Of a DNA stretch of 64,000 nt, positions 1 through 8,701 are shown piece after piece. The translations under genes were made by a program, and so were the position numbers. Positions within the stretch are counted from its first letter, which is position 1, and the number at the start of each line of letters is the position of its first letter. Source of the DNA: UKL13-2 sp036394575 (GTDB taxonomy: Bacteria; Pseudomonadota; Gammaproteobacteria; Burkholderiales; Usitatibacteraceae); contig DASWEY010000016.1 in NCBI GenBank assembly GCA_036394575.1, positions 1 to 64,000 of the forward strand. Direction: 5' to 3'. The notes under the pieces were generated by a model that did not search any database, had not been told where the DNA came from, and worked only from the letters and a program-made list of their open reading frames with translations.

Positions 1-126
1 GTACTTCAATGTTTCGAGTTCAAACCAACTCGATTGCCAATCAGAACAGCAAGGTTTAACCCCCACCACCCCGCGCAATCAAGCGGCACCCCAATACACA
101 GTACCCACCTTAATCGATTGTTTGTG

Positions 127-138
127 TTTTTAAAGAAC
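127..138 (-). promoter_or_regulatory. boxA-like rRNA leader element
   Basis: Read on the minus strand this is GTTCTTTAAAAA, close to the boxA antitermination element that precedes 16S rRNA in betaproteobacteria. It lies immediately downstream of the tRNA-fMet gene. The sequence further left on the same strand also resembles a 16S leader. If right, an rRNA operon begins just beyond the left edge. The 16S gene itself is not visible. Confidence 0.35.
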
Positions 139-152
139 GATGCAAATTCGAC

Positions 153-230
<78 letters not shown>

Positions 231-422
231 CCCGAAACTTCGAACTGCGAAAGACGGCGATTATACACATATGTGGAAAATCCCGTCAACACCCATTTCA
301 TCTTTTGCGCAGGGAATCGGGACGCCGGCGCGACTGGGTTTGCTAAATGATTGAAGCGTCTGAAATTTTGCGCAAACCGTGCCGACAGGGTGGGCGCCGG
401 GAAACCGTTCGCCGATTATTTT

Positions 423-1022
423 TCAGGAAACGCTGCGTCGTTCGATCAGCGCCTGCGCCAGCGTGCCGCTGTCGACGTGCTCGAGCTCCCCGCCCACCGG
501 CAAGCCGCGCGCGATGCGCGACACCCGGATGCCCTGCTCGCCCAGCAGCTCGCCGATGTAATGCGCGGTGGCCTCGCCTTCCACCGTGAAATTGGTGGCG
601 AGAATCACCTCTTTTACCAGGCCATCCAGCGCACGGCGCACCAGCCGCTCAAGATGTATTTCCTTGGGACCGATACCGTCCAGCGGCGACAACCTACCCA
701 TCAACACGAAATACAGTCCGCGATAGGTCTGGGTCTGTTCCATCATCAGCAAATCGCCGGGCGTCTCGACCACGCACAGCACACCGCGATCGCGTTTTTG
801 CGACGCACAAATCTCGCAGATTTCGCTTTCGGTGAAGGTATTGCACATCATGCAATGGCGCACGCGCTCGATGGCGATGCGCATCGCATCGGCCAGCCGG
901 GACGCGCCTTGCTGGTCGCGCTGCAGCAGATGATAGGCCATGCGCTGCGCCGACTTGGGCCCGACGCCCGGCAGACAACGCAGCGCCTGGATCAGCGCAT
1001 CTAGACTCGAAGGTGAACCCAT
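423..1022 (-). CDS. recR: recombination mediator RecR
   Basis: RecR (199 aa, the family's usual length) works with RecO and RecF to load RecA onto SSB-coated single-stranded DNA at gaps. Visible features in order are a helix-hairpin-helix (LPGVGPKSAQRMA, about residues 17-29), a four-cysteine zinc finger (Cys57, Cys60, Cys69, Cys72) and a Toprim domain beginning near VLCVVETPGD. The ATG lies 9 bp after the ybaB stop, so it is the last gene of a dnaX-ybaB-recR operon. This order is conserved across proteobacteria. Confidence 0.97.
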   Translation of the reverse strand: MGSPSSLDALIQALRCLPGVGPKSAQRMAYHLLQRDQQGASRLADAMRIAIERVRHCMMCNTFTESEICEICASQKRDRGVLCVVETPGDLLMMEQTQTYRGLYFVLMGRLSPLDGIGPKEIHLERLVRRALDGLVKEVILATNFTVEGEATAHYIGELLGEQGIRVSRIARGLPVGGELEHVDSGTLAQALIERRSVS

Positions 1023-1031
1023 GAAACGCCG

Positions 1032-1358
1032 TCAGAACGGCATCTTGAAGCCGGGCGGCAATTGCATGCCTGCGGTGAAGCCGGCCATCTTTTCGGCGGA
1101 CGTGGTTTCGGCCTTGCGCACCGCATCATTCATCGCGGCGGCGATCAGGTCTTCCAGCATTTCCTTGTCGTCCATCACGCTGGCATCGATCGCCACACGC
1201 TTGACGCTGTTGCGACAGGTCATGGTGATCTTGACCATGCCGCCGCCGGCCGCGCCTTCGACCTCGACCAGGGCCAGTTCGTCCTGGGCGCGCTTCATAT
1301 TGTCCTGCATCTGCTGCGCCTGTTTCATCAGCGCGCCGAGTCCGCCTTTGGGGATCAT
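1032..1358 (-). CDS. ybaB: YbaB/EbfC nucleoid-associated protein
   Basis: Small 108-aa DNA-binding protein of the YbaB/EbfC family, which forms dimers and binds DNA as a minor nucleoid protein. The N-terminus (GGLGALMKQAQQMQDNM) is the long amphipathic helix typical of the family. The central part contains the conserved GGGMVKITM and a DKEMLEDLI stretch, followed by a short C-terminal tail. It sits between dnaX (15 bp gap) and recR (9 bp gap), its standard place, and is probably co-transcribed with both. Role in recombination or nucleoid organisation is known for the family rather than shown here. Confidence 0.95.
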   Translation of the reverse strand: MIPKGGLGALMKQAQQMQDNMKRAQDELALVEVEGAAGGGMVKITMTCRNSVKRVAIDASVMDDKEMLEDLIAAAMNDAVRKAETTSAEKMAGFTAGMQLPPGFKMPF

Positions 1359-1373
1359 GCTTGTCTTCTCCGT

Positions 1374-3002
1374 CTATGAATGCGCAGGTCGAATCGAGGC
1401 GGCATTCACTTCAGCGCCGAAATCCTGCTGCAGGTTTTTGATGAATGGATCCTGGGCGATCGCCGCTTCGGCGGCGGCCTGCTGCGCCGAGCGCGCGCGA
1501 TCCTCATGCGCCGCAAGGCTGGCACCGGCGGCGGGGCCGACCTTGATGCTGAGCCTGAGGTTATCGCCAAAATGGGGCGAGAGCGCTTCCTTGAGCTTGT
1601 CCTGGTAAGCCTTGCTGACCAGATGTTTATGCGCATCCGGCACCGTCAAATGTAATACGCCGTTATCGAAGCCGAGGTATTCGCATTGCCTGGCCAGCAT
1701 GCCGGCCATGCCCGACATGTTCTGCTGGGCGACAAATGCGGGCCAGTCGCCCGCAAAGCCCGCGCCGCCGGATTGGGCAGCCGGTGCCGGCACCACAAAG
1801 GCGGCGGCAGGCTCGCTGGCACCTGCCGGTGCGGCCGCAACGCGCGTCTTCGGCGCCAATGTCTTGGCGGGCTGCTCCTCATACCTTATCGATGGACCGC
1901 CGGGCGCATCCTGTCGGAATGCCAGCATGCGCAGCAGGGTCATGGTGATGCCGGACTGCTCATCGGGTGCCAGCGCCAGGTCGCGGCGACCCAGCAGGGC
2001 GATCTGATAGAACAACTGCACATCGTCGCGTGACAGCTGTCCGGCGATACTCGCGATCTTGGCGGCCTCCGGGCCCTCGACGGCATCCGGTCCGGCGCTC
2101 TGCACCAGCGCCACCTGTGCCAGCACGCCGGCGAGGTCCTTGAGAATCATGTCAAACGATACGCTACGCTCGCCCAGCCGCGCGATCTCGGCCAGCAACG
2201 CCTTTGCGTCGCGGCCGGCGAGATGCTCCAGCAGCGAAAACAGATAGGTCTGATCGAGCACACCCAGCATGGTCGCGACCTGGTCTGCTTTGACTTCGCC
2301 GGCCCCGTAAGCGATCGCCTGATCGAGCAGGGACAGCGAATCGCGCGCACTGCCCTCGCCGGCACGACCGATCATTTCCAGCGCCGGCTGCTCGTAGGGA
2401 ATTTTTTCGGTATCGAGGATCGTCGCCAGATGACCCGCCAGCAGGGATGGGGGCAGGTTCTTGAGATTGAACTGCAGGCAGCGCGACAGCACCGTGATCG
2501 GCAGCTTCTGCGGATCGGTGGTCGCGAGGATGAACTCCACATGCGCCGGCGGCTCTTCCAGCGTTTTCAGCATGGCGTTGAATGCCGACTTCGACAGCAT
2601 ATGCACTTCGTCGATGATGTAGACCTTGTAGCGCCCCGACACCGGCGCGTACTGCGCGGTTTCGAGCAACTCGCGCATTTCATCGACCTTGGTATTGGTC
2701 GCCGCGTCGACCTCAAGCAGGTCCACGAAACGCCCGGCGTCGATATCGGTGCAGGCCTTGCATACGCCGCAAGGCTTCGAAGTGATGCCCCCCGCGCCGT
2801 CCGGGCCGATGCAGTTAAGGGCTTTGGCGAGAATCCGCGCCAAGGTGGTCTTGCCCACGCCCCGGGTGCCGGTGAACAGATAGGCATGGTGGATGCGTCC
2901 CGTATCGAGCGCATTCGCCAGCGCGCGCACCACATGCTCTTGGCCGACCACGTCGACAAAATTGCGTGGCCGCCATTTGCGCGCGAGGACTTGATGACTC
3001 AT
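1374..3002 (-). CDS. dnaX: DNA polymerase III subunits tau/gamma
   Basis: Clamp-loader ATPase of the replicative polymerase, 542 aa from the ATG at 3002 (MSHQVLARKWRP). Walker A is GTRGVGKT (about residues 45-52). A zinc-binding cluster is formed by Cys64, Cys78, Cys81 and Cys84, and the Walker B region carries IIDEVHML. The C-terminal third, rich in Ala and Pro and then a tau-like domain, binds the polymerase core. An in-frame start 17 codons upstream is rejected because it falls inside the SRP RNA gene. First gene of dnaX-ybaB-recR. I did not identify a frameshift site for a separate gamma product. Confidence 0.96.
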   Translation of the reverse strand: MSHQVLARKWRPRNFVDVVGQEHVVRALANALDTGRIHHAYLFTGTRGVGKTTLARILAKALNCIGPDGAGGITSKPCGVCKACTDIDAGRFVDLLEVDAATNTKVDEMRELLETAQYAPVSGRYKVYIIDEVHMLSKSAFNAMLKTLEEPPAHVEFILATTDPQKLPITVLSRCLQFNLKNLPPSLLAGHLATILDTEKIPYEQPALEMIGRAGEGSARDSLSLLDQAIAYGAGEVKADQVATMLGVLDQTYLFSLLEHLAGRDAKALLAEIARLGERSVSFDMILKDLAGVLAQVALVQSAGPDAVEGPEAAKIASIAGQLSRDDVQLFYQIALLGRRDLALAPDEQSGITMTLLRMLAFRQDAPGGPSIRYEEQPAKTLAPKTRVAAAPAGASEPAAAFVVPAPAAQSGGAGFAGDWPAFVAQQNMSGMAGMLARQCEYLGFDNGVLHLTVPDAHKHLVSKAYQDKLKEALSPHFGDNLRLSIKVGPAAGASLAAHEDRARSAQQAAAEAAIAQDPFIKNLQQDFGAEVNAASIRPAHS

Positions 3003-3024
3003 CGAACGGGGATCCTGAAAAGAA

Positions 3025-3123
3025 GGTGGCGAGCCTGACCCTCGGCACTTCAACTACTTCGCTGTGGCTGCTTCGTTCCCGACCTGACCAGGTTCACAAA
3101 GGCTGAATGCGAGGAGACCCGCC
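3025..3123 (-). ncRNA. ffs: signal recognition particle RNA (4.5S, small type)
   Basis: The minus strand carries the universally conserved SRP core: ACCAGGTCAGG, the apical GGAA tetraloop, then GAAGCAGCC. The ends GGCGGGTC and GGCTCGCC pair as an 8-bp closing helix, giving a roughly 99-nt RNA of the short bacterial type. It partners with Ffh for co-translational targeting of membrane proteins. It ends about 20 bp before the dnaX start, so dnaX may be read from the same promoter. An ffs-dnaX order is common in betaproteobacteria. Confidence 0.95.
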
Positions 3124-3182
3124 AGTTGAATTTTATCACGCGCGGGGTGAACAAATCGTCGACTCTTTTTTCGATTATTTCT

Positions 3183-4307
3183 TTATATGGCGCAAGTGCG
3201 GAAGCCGGCGAACATATCGTCGCGCCCCGGGAGATAGAAATTGCGGTACTGCGGGTAGCGCAGGCGCGCATGGGTCGCGAACGATCCGCCCCGCAGCACG
3301 CGGTGGTTATGGAACCAGGGTTGCGAATACTCCTGGTAGGCGTCCGGCACAAAGCCGGGGTAAGGTGCGAACGGGCTCGCGGTCCACTCCCAGACATGGC
3401 CTGTCGACGTCCGATAAGCCGTCGATTGCACCGCCGCAAATTCCCATTCCACCTCGGTCGGCAAGCGGCGATTGGCCGCTGCGCAATACGCCTCGGCCTG
3501 CCAGGCGTTGATATGCATGGCAGCGAGACCGGCATCTTGGCGCTGCGGGCGGCTCGCATTGCGCGCCTGCCAGTCCCAGCCTGCTGCCGACCATAGGCGC
3601 CGGTCGCGATAGGCATCGCTGGCCTGGAATTCGGCGAACTCCGCCGCCGACACGACGCGCGCGGAAATCGAAAACGGCGCGATCGCGATGCGATGAGCGG
3701 GCTTCTCGTTGTCGAACACGAATGAACGCCCGCTGCCGTCGCCCAGCGGCAGCTCGCCGCCGTCGAAGACAATATCGCTGTTCACGGCAGGCAATACCTG
3801 ACGCGAGGCAACGCTGGCCGGCAGCGGCAACCCCAGTGTGACCAGGGTCATCGCCAGCGCCTCGGCGTGCATATCTTCATGCGCCAGCGCCAGCTGGAAA
3901 TAATATCGCTGCGAAGAGGTGCTGCCCGCAAGGGCAAGCAACACCGCTGACAGGACATCGCGCATATAGTCAAAACAGGCTTCGCGATCCGGATAGACGT
4001 TGCGCCAGCGCGTGTCATGCACCACCTTGGCGGAATCGAACAGGCTATCCGCAACCGCCAGCCGTGACGGCGGCAACTGCGGCTCGCGATACGGGTAGCG
4101 CAGGCAAAAATATTCGGCGAACCAGGCGATATGCGCGAGTTCCCACAACGGTGGATTGATGGTCGGCAGGTAAGGAACGCGGGCGGGTTCCCACAGCGGC
4201 CCAGGCAGGTCGCGGTACAGCCCCAGCGTATAATCGCGTTGGGCTTGCAAGGCTGCGGTCAGCCCCGCGACATCTGAAGGAAAACTCGATCTCTTTTCAG
4301 CCTGCAC
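3183..4307 (-). CDS. senA: selenoneine synthase SenA (EgtB-like)
   Basis: 374-aa protein with an N-terminal DinB-like helical bundle (about residues 15-160) and a C-terminal formylglycine-generating-enzyme-like domain (about 185-374), the architecture of EgtB and SenA. The non-heme iron triad is visible as the His of ELAHIAWF plus the HxxxHxE motif HEDMHAE. SenA couples hercynine to a selenosugar to form the C-Se bond of selenoneine. The SenA assignment rather than EgtB rests on its shorter, divergent sequence and direct pairing with senB and selD, while a clear EgtB is encoded 3 kb away. The start is GTG, only 2 bp from the divergent senB ATG. No Shine-Dalgarno is obvious. Confidence 0.86.
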   Translation of the reverse strand: MQAEKRSSFPSDVAGLTAALQAQRDYTLGLYRDLPGPLWEPARVPYLPTINPPLWELAHIAWFAEYFCLRYPYREPQLPPSRLAVADSLFDSAKVVHDTRWRNVYPDREACFDYMRDVLSAVLLALAGSTSSQRYYFQLALAHEDMHAEALAMTLVTLGLPLPASVASRQVLPAVNSDIVFDGGELPLGDGSGRSFVFDNEKPAHRIAIAPFSISARVVSAAEFAEFQASDAYRDRRLWSAAGWDWQARNASRPQRQDAGLAAMHINAWQAEAYCAAANRRLPTEVEWEFAAVQSTAYRTSTGHVWEWTASPFAPYPGFVPDAYQEYSQPWFHNHRVLRGGSFATHARLRYPQYRNFYLPGRDDMFAGFRTCAI

Positions 4308-4309
4308 TC

Positions 4310-5281
4310 ATGCCTCCTTCGCCACCGCAGATCATCATCGTCACGCCCTATCTTGCCGGCGCCAACAACGGCAACTGGCGCACGGCGCATCGCTGGCAGT
4401 CGCTGCTGTCGGGTGATTTCAGGGTGATTGTACAAGGCGGCTGGCAGGGCGAAGCCTGCGATCTGCTGATCGCGCTGCATGCCCGCCGTAGCGCTGCGGC
4501 GATCCGGCGTTTTCGCCAGGACCGCCCGCAAACCCCGCTGGTGGTGGTGCTGACCGGCACCGATCTGTACAAGGACCTTGCCACCGACAATGAAGCACAG
4601 CGCTCGCTGGAACTCGCGGATGCCCTGATCGTATTGCAGGAAGACGCGATCCAGCACGTGCCGCGGGAATGCCGCCGCAAAACCCATATCGTCTACCAAT
4701 CCGCCAAAACGCTGGTGCCGGCGGACAAGCCGCATGACCGGCTGAATGGCGTGGTGGTCGGCCATCTGCGGCCCGAGAAAGATCCCGAGACCGTTTTTCG
4801 CGCGATTGAATCGCTGCAGGCAACCGTGCCCATTCACATCCTGCACATCGGCGCCGCCCTCGACACCGGGCTCGCGGCCAAGGCGCATGGCCTCAGCCAT
4901 CGAGGGCAAAACTATCATTACGCCGGCGCCATGGCGCATGGCCTGACACGCGCCGCCATCAAGCGCGCGCATCTGCTCATCCACCCCTCGATCATGGAAG
5001 GCGGCGCCAATGTGATTGTCGAGGCGCTGTCCTCAGGGACGGCCGTGCTGGCCTCGCGCATGTCGGGCAATGTCGGCATGCTGGGCGCCGACTATCCGGG
5101 TTATTTCCCGGTGGGCGATCATGCGGCGCTGGCGCAACTGCTGCTGCGTTGCGCGCAGGATGCGAACTTTTTGTCGCGACTCAATGTCGCATGCCGGGCG
5201 CGGGCCAAGCTGTTCCTGCCGTCCACCGAGCAGATATCGCTGGCCCGCATCGTTAATGGCCTGCTCGAACAAAACCGCTGA
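4310..5281 (+). CDS. senB: selenosugar synthase SenB
   Basis: 323-aa GT-B-fold protein resembling glycosyltransferase family 4. The N-terminal block GANNGNWRTAHRWQSLL is characteristic of the SenB group. The C-terminal nucleotide-sugar site is seen as HPSIMEGGANVIVEALSSG with the E-x7-E pattern. SenB is described as using selenophosphate and a UDP-amino sugar to make a selenosugar with a C-Se bond, the substrate of SenA. It is divergent from senA and followed 86 bp later by selD, which supplies selenophosphate. A generic glycosyltransferase label would miss this context. Substrate identity is inferred from the family and neighbours. Confidence 0.86.
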   Translation: MPPSPPQIIIVTPYLAGANNGNWRTAHRWQSLLSGDFRVIVQGGWQGEACDLLIALHARRSAAAIRRFRQDRPQTPLVVVLTGTDLYKDLATDNEAQRSLELADALIVLQEDAIQHVPRECRRKTHIVYQSAKTLVPADKPHDRLNGVVVGHLRPEKDPETVFRAIESLQATVPIHILHIGAALDTGLAAKAHGLSHRGQNYHYAGAMAHGLTRAAIKRAHLLIHPSIMEGGANVIVEALSSGTAVLASRMSGNVGMLGADYPGYFPVGDHAALAQLLLRCAQDANFLSRLNVACRARAKLFLPSTEQISLARIVNGLLEQNR

Positions 5282-5367
5282 CGTCAAAGCCAAATCCGAT
5301 TCGGCGGCAAAGTCGTACAATCCCTTTCTGCACGCAAACGGATACGGATACCTAAACGGAAATTCGC

Positions 5368-6429
5368 ATGAACGATCTGACCGAACTGAAGAACATCCCG
5401 CGCCTCACTTCGCTTTCGCATGGCGGCGGCTGCGGCTGCAAGATCGCGCCCGCGGTATTGCAGCAAATCATTTCCAAGGCGGACGTCTCGTTCCTGCCCA
5501 GGCAATTGCTGGTCGGCATCGAAACCGCCGACGATGCGGCGGTGTACCAGATCAATGAGACCCAGGCGATTGTCGCCACCACCGATTTTTTCATGCCGAT
5601 CGTCGATGATCCCTACGACTTCGGCCGCATCGCCGCGACCAACGCCATTTCCGATGTATACGCCATGGGCGGCACCCCGCTGTTCGCGCTAGCCCTGGTC
5701 GGCATGCCGATCAACACCCTGCCGCTGGCAACGATCAAGAAAATCCTCGACGGCGGCGAGTCGATCTGCAAACAGGCGGGCATTCCCATCGCCGGCGGAC
5801 ACACCATCGATTCGGTCGAGCCGATTTACGGCCTGGTGGCCATCGGCCTGGTCAACCCGAAGAACCTGAAACGCAATGCCGGCGCCAAACCCGGCGACAA
5901 ATTGATTCTCAGCAAGCCGCTGGGGGTGGGCATCCTCTCGGCCGCGCTGAAAAAGGAAAAACTCGGCGATGCCGGCTATGCAGCGATGATCGCCACCACC
6001 ACGCAGCTCAATACGCCCGGCATCAAGCTCGGCCAGTTGCCCGGCGTCAACGCACTGACCGATGTCACCGGCTTTGCCCTGCTGGGCCACTTGCTGGAAA
6101 TCTGCCGCGGTTCGAAAGCCGGCGCGACCATCGGCTTCGACAAGCTGCCATTGATCGACGGCGTGCTCGATCTGGCGCGCGAGGGTTTTGTCACCGGCGC
6201 CTCGGGGCGCAACTGGTCGGGTTACGGCCACGATGTGCGCATCGACGCGAAATACGGCGACGAACATCGCAACCTGCTGACCGATCCGCAAACCAGCGGC
6301 GGCCTGCTGGTGGCCTGCGACCCGGCGAGCGTCGACGAAGTGCTGGCCATTTTCCGCGCGGAAGGATTTGCGCACGCGTCCGTGATCGGCGAGATCGATG
6401 CCGGCCCGGCGCGGGTGACGGTTCGCTGA
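5368..6429 (+). CDS. selD: selenophosphate synthetase SelD/SenC
   Basis: 353-aa selenide, water dikinase, which makes selenophosphate from selenide and ATP. The glycine-rich start SHGGGCGCKI carries the catalytic Cys22 and Lys25, equivalent to Cys17 and Lys20 of E. coli SelD, so this is the cysteine and not the selenocysteine form. ATP/metal-binding blocks ETADDAAVY, TTDFF and GGHTIDS follow, and the protein ends with the family's LTDPQTSGGLLVAC. It follows senB on the same strand, so it probably acts as SenC. No selA, selB or selU lies in the window, and whether it also serves selenouridine or selenocysteine is unknown. Confidence 0.95.
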   Translation: MNDLTELKNIPRLTSLSHGGGCGCKIAPAVLQQIISKADVSFLPRQLLVGIETADDAAVYQINETQAIVATTDFFMPIVDDPYDFGRIAATNAISDVYAMGGTPLFALALVGMPINTLPLATIKKILDGGESICKQAGIPIAGGHTIDSVEPIYGLVAIGLVNPKNLKRNAGAKPGDKLILSKPLGVGILSAALKKEKLGDAGYAAMIATTTQLNTPGIKLGQLPGVNALTDVTGFALLGHLLEICRGSKAGATIGFDKLPLIDGVLDLAREGFVTGASGRNWSGYGHDVRIDAKYGDEHRNLLTDPQTSGGLLVACDPASVDEVLAIFRAEGFAHASVIGEIDAGPARVTVR

Positions 6430-6446
6430 GCCGCCACCCAATAAGC

Positions 6447-6513
6447 AAACCCCAGCATCCATGCGGCTTTCGAGGCAAAAAAGGCTGGAAAAGCGCATGG
6501 ATGCTTGGGTTTT
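6447..6513 (+). repeat. dispersed hairpin repeat, copy 1 (terminator-like)
   Basis: Begins 17 bp after the selD stop. Two 19-nt arms (AAACCCCAGCATCCATGCG and its near-complement at 6495-6513) pair with one mismatch around a short loop, and the right arm runs into a T-rich stretch. It would serve well as a rho-independent terminator for senB-selD. It belongs to a six-member family in this window, and this copy is the most diverged. Confidence 0.7.
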
Positions 6514-6635
6514 ATATTTTTTCCGCACCGTCCGACGCTGAGGCAGCGAATCAAACGGCAGCAGGATCGTAAGGATCATCCGCGCGATGCGACTGGATTC
6601 GCGCTGACTGACAAGAAATTTCCGAGGAGGCGGCA

Positions 6636-7973
6636 ATGGCTCAAGGCAATCCGCAGTTGACGACAAGCCCCAGCACCAAGGTGGCGCCATCGGGCAGCCT
6701 GGTGGCACTGGAAGCGCGTTTCACCCAGATACGCACCACCACCGAAAAATTGGTCGCGCCCCTGTCGCCCGAAGACTGCAATCTGCAATCGATGCCCGAT
6801 GCCAGCCCGACCAAATGGCATCTGGCCCATACCAGCTGGTTTTTTGAAACCTTTGTGCTTGAGCGCTTCGCCGCGGATTTCAAGCCCTTTCACCCGGCCT
6901 TTCGCACGCTGTTCAATTCCTATTACAACGCTGTCGGCGACAAGCATCCGCGCCATCAGCGCGGCCTGATTTCGCGGCCGATTCTCGACACCGTGCTGAG
7001 CTATCGCCGCCATGTGACCGAGGGCATCCTCACGCTGTTGCGCGGACCGGCGGTGCGCAATGCGGACTTCATCCGGCTGATGTGGCTGGGCTGCAATCAT
7101 GAGGAACAGCACCAGGAACTGATCCTGACCGACTTGAAGCATCTGCTGGCCCAAAGTCCCCTGAAACCGGCCTACCAGACGCGCTGGCCGCTGACGCCGA
7201 TCGAAAGACAGCAATCGCGCTGGCTGCGCCATGCCGGCGGCCTGGTCGAAATCGGTCACCAGGGCAACGGTTTTTCCTTCGACAACGAAGGCCCGCGCCA
7301 CCAGGTTTTCCTGCTGCCTTACGAGCTGGCTTCGCATCCGGTCACGCATGGCGAGTTCGCCGCCTTCATTGCCGCCGGTGGTTACCGCCGTCCGGAACTG
7401 TGGCTGTCGATGGGCTGGGACTGGGTGCAGAACAATGCGATCGAAGCACCGCTGTACTGGGCATCGCATGGCGAGGGCTGGAAGACGTACACGCTGCACG
7501 GCATGGTCGAGATCGACACCAATACGCCGATCTGCCACATCAATTATTTCGAAGCCGACGCTTATGCGCGCTGGGCTGGCGCGCGCCTGCCCACCGAGGC
7601 GGAATGGGAGTACGCCGCCGCCGGACTCGCGCAGTCCGGCGGCATTCGCGGCAACTTTCTCGAAGGCGGCGCCCTGCATCCCCTGGCTCCGCGCGAAGAA
7701 CTGCCGGCGGACGCGCCGGCGCAGATGTTCGGCGATGTCTGGGAATGGACACAGAGCGCCTACCTGCCCTATCCGCGCTATCGGCCCGAGGCCGGCGCGG
7801 TCGGTGAATACAACGGCAAGTTCATGTGCAACCAGTTTGTGTTGCGCGGCGGCTCCTGCGTCACGCCGCAGCGCCATATCCGCGCCAGCTATCGCAATTT
7901 CTTCCCGCCGGATGCGCGCTGGCAATTCAGCGGGCTGCGGCTGGCGCGCGACCTGGAAAAAACCGTGGCATGA
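6636..7973 (+). CDS. egtB: ergothioneine biosynthesis sulfoxide synthase EgtB
   Basis: 445-aa non-heme iron enzyme that oxidatively joins hercynine to a cysteine-type thiol. The DinB-like N-terminal domain contains WHLAHTSWFFE and the HxxxHxE iron motif HEEQHQE. The C-terminal FGE-sulfatase-like domain contains FDNEGPRHQV, GDVWEWT and LRGGSC and ends GLRLARDL. A strong Shine-Dalgarno (GAGGAGG) precedes the ATG. Its stop overlaps the start of the next gene (ATGA). Together with senA this gives two paralogous hercynine-using enzymes 2.3 kb apart. No egtC or egtE homologue is visible, so the later C-S cleavage must be encoded elsewhere or done by another enzyme. Confidence 0.93.
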   Translation: MAQGNPQLTTSPSTKVAPSGSLVALEARFTQIRTTTEKLVAPLSPEDCNLQSMPDASPTKWHLAHTSWFFETFVLERFAADFKPFHPAFRTLFNSYYNAVGDKHPRHQRGLISRPILDTVLSYRRHVTEGILTLLRGPAVRNADFIRLMWLGCNHEEQHQELILTDLKHLLAQSPLKPAYQTRWPLTPIERQQSRWLRHAGGLVEIGHQGNGFSFDNEGPRHQVFLLPYELASHPVTHGEFAAFIAAGGYRRPELWLSMGWDWVQNNAIEAPLYWASHGEGWKTYTLHGMVEIDTNTPICHINYFEADAYARWAGARLPTEAEWEYAAAGLAQSGGIRGNFLEGGALHPLAPREELPADAPAQMFGDVWEWTQSAYLPYPRYRPEAGAVGEYNGKFMCNQFVLRGGSCVTPQRHIRASYRNFFPPDARWQFSGLRLARDLEKTVA

Positions 7974-8590
7974 GCGCCCAGGTGTCGCGGGCGATCGCGC
8001 TTTACGCCAATCTGGCGCCGCAATACGACGCTGAAACGCGCTACATCACCGGCATCCGCAAACAGGCGATCGCCGCACTCCGGTTGCAAGCGGGTGAAAC
8101 CGTGCTCGATGCCGGCTGCGGCACCGGCTGGTGCCTGCCCGCACTGGCTGCGGGGGTCGGCGTTGGCGGGCGCGTGATCGGCTTTGAACCCTCGCCGGAT
8201 ATGCTCGGCATCGCGCGGCAACGCGTGCGCGCCCTCGACCTGGCCCAGGTCGAACTGCAACACGCCTGCGGTGAAACGGCGGCCTTGCAACGCCCGCCGG
8301 ATGCCATCCTGTTCAGCTACACCCATGACCTGATTCGCTCGCGCGCGTCGTTGCAGAACATTTTTCGCCAGTCGCGCACCGGCACCCGCATCGTCGCCTG
8401 CGGCACCAAGCTGTTTCCGCAATGGTTTGCGCCGGGCAACTGGTATCTGCGCCATACGCACCGCGCCACCATCACCGATTTCGACAGCTTCGATCGTCCC
8501 TGGACCTTGCTGGCCGCGCTTTGCGCGCAGCATAAAGTGCGCGTGACGGTGCCGGGCAGCCGCTATTTGTTCGAGGGCGTTTTAGGCTGA
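7970..8590 (+). CDS. class I SAM-dependent methyltransferase coupled to egtB
   Basis: 206-aa protein whose ATG overlaps the egtB TGA as ATGA, so translation is probably coupled. Motif I for S-adenosylmethionine is clear (VLDAGCGTGWCLP), followed by an acidic post-I strand (VIGFEPSPDML). The rest is a UbiE/Methyltransf_11-like Rossmann fold without a recognised substrate signature. The substrate is unknown. Its place between egtB and egtD suggests a betaine, thiol or selenol product, but that is inference only. It is not EgtD, which is a different family encoded next door. A hairpin repeat follows 20 bp after the stop. Confidence 0.85.
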   Translation: MSAQVSRAIALYANLAPQYDAETRYITGIRKQAIAALRLQAGETVLDAGCGTGWCLPALAAGVGVGGRVIGFEPSPDMLGIARQRVRALDLAQVELQHACGETAALQRPPDAILFSYTHDLIRSRASLQNIFRQSRTGTRIVACGTKLFPQWFAPGNWYLRHTHRATITDFDSFDRPWTLLAALCAQHKVRVTVPGSRYLFEGVLG

Positions 8591-8610
8591 TTGCCCGAAA
8601 TTGGATAACG

Positions 8611-8680
8611 CGTAGATCGCCATTTGGCGCGGTTTTCCAAGCATTTCTGGCCTGGAAGGCGCGTCAATGCTGGACTTTGA
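8611..8680 (-). repeat. dispersed hairpin repeat, copy 2 (inverted)
   Basis: Lies between the convergent stops of the methyltransferase gene and egtD, about 20 bp from each. Read on the minus strand it runs from a CAAAGTCCAGCATTG-type left end to the right-end motif CCGCGCCAAATGGCG found in copies at 18.7, 23.7 and 50.7 kb. Its placement suits a bidirectional 3'-end hairpin. Confidence 0.7.
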
Positions 8681-8701
8681 ATTTTCAAACGGCGGCGACT
8701 C

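Noticed and set aside
3002..3053. N-terminal extension of dnaX
   Set aside because: The extra 17 codons fall inside the SRP RNA gene and are not part of the family.
6576..7925. 449-codon open frame antisense to egtB
   Set aside because: Mirror frame of egtB; no recognisable protein features.
7540..8307. Frameshift in the egtB/methyltransferase junction
   Set aside because: Both frames are intact and the 4-bp ATGA overlap is a normal coupling arrangement.
6636..8590. Split OvoA (ovothiol synthase) instead of EgtB plus methyltransferase
   Set aside because: The first protein has EgtB-type blocks (WHLAHTSWFFE) and I do not recognise the OvoA methyltransferase pattern in the second; kept only as an architectural analogy.
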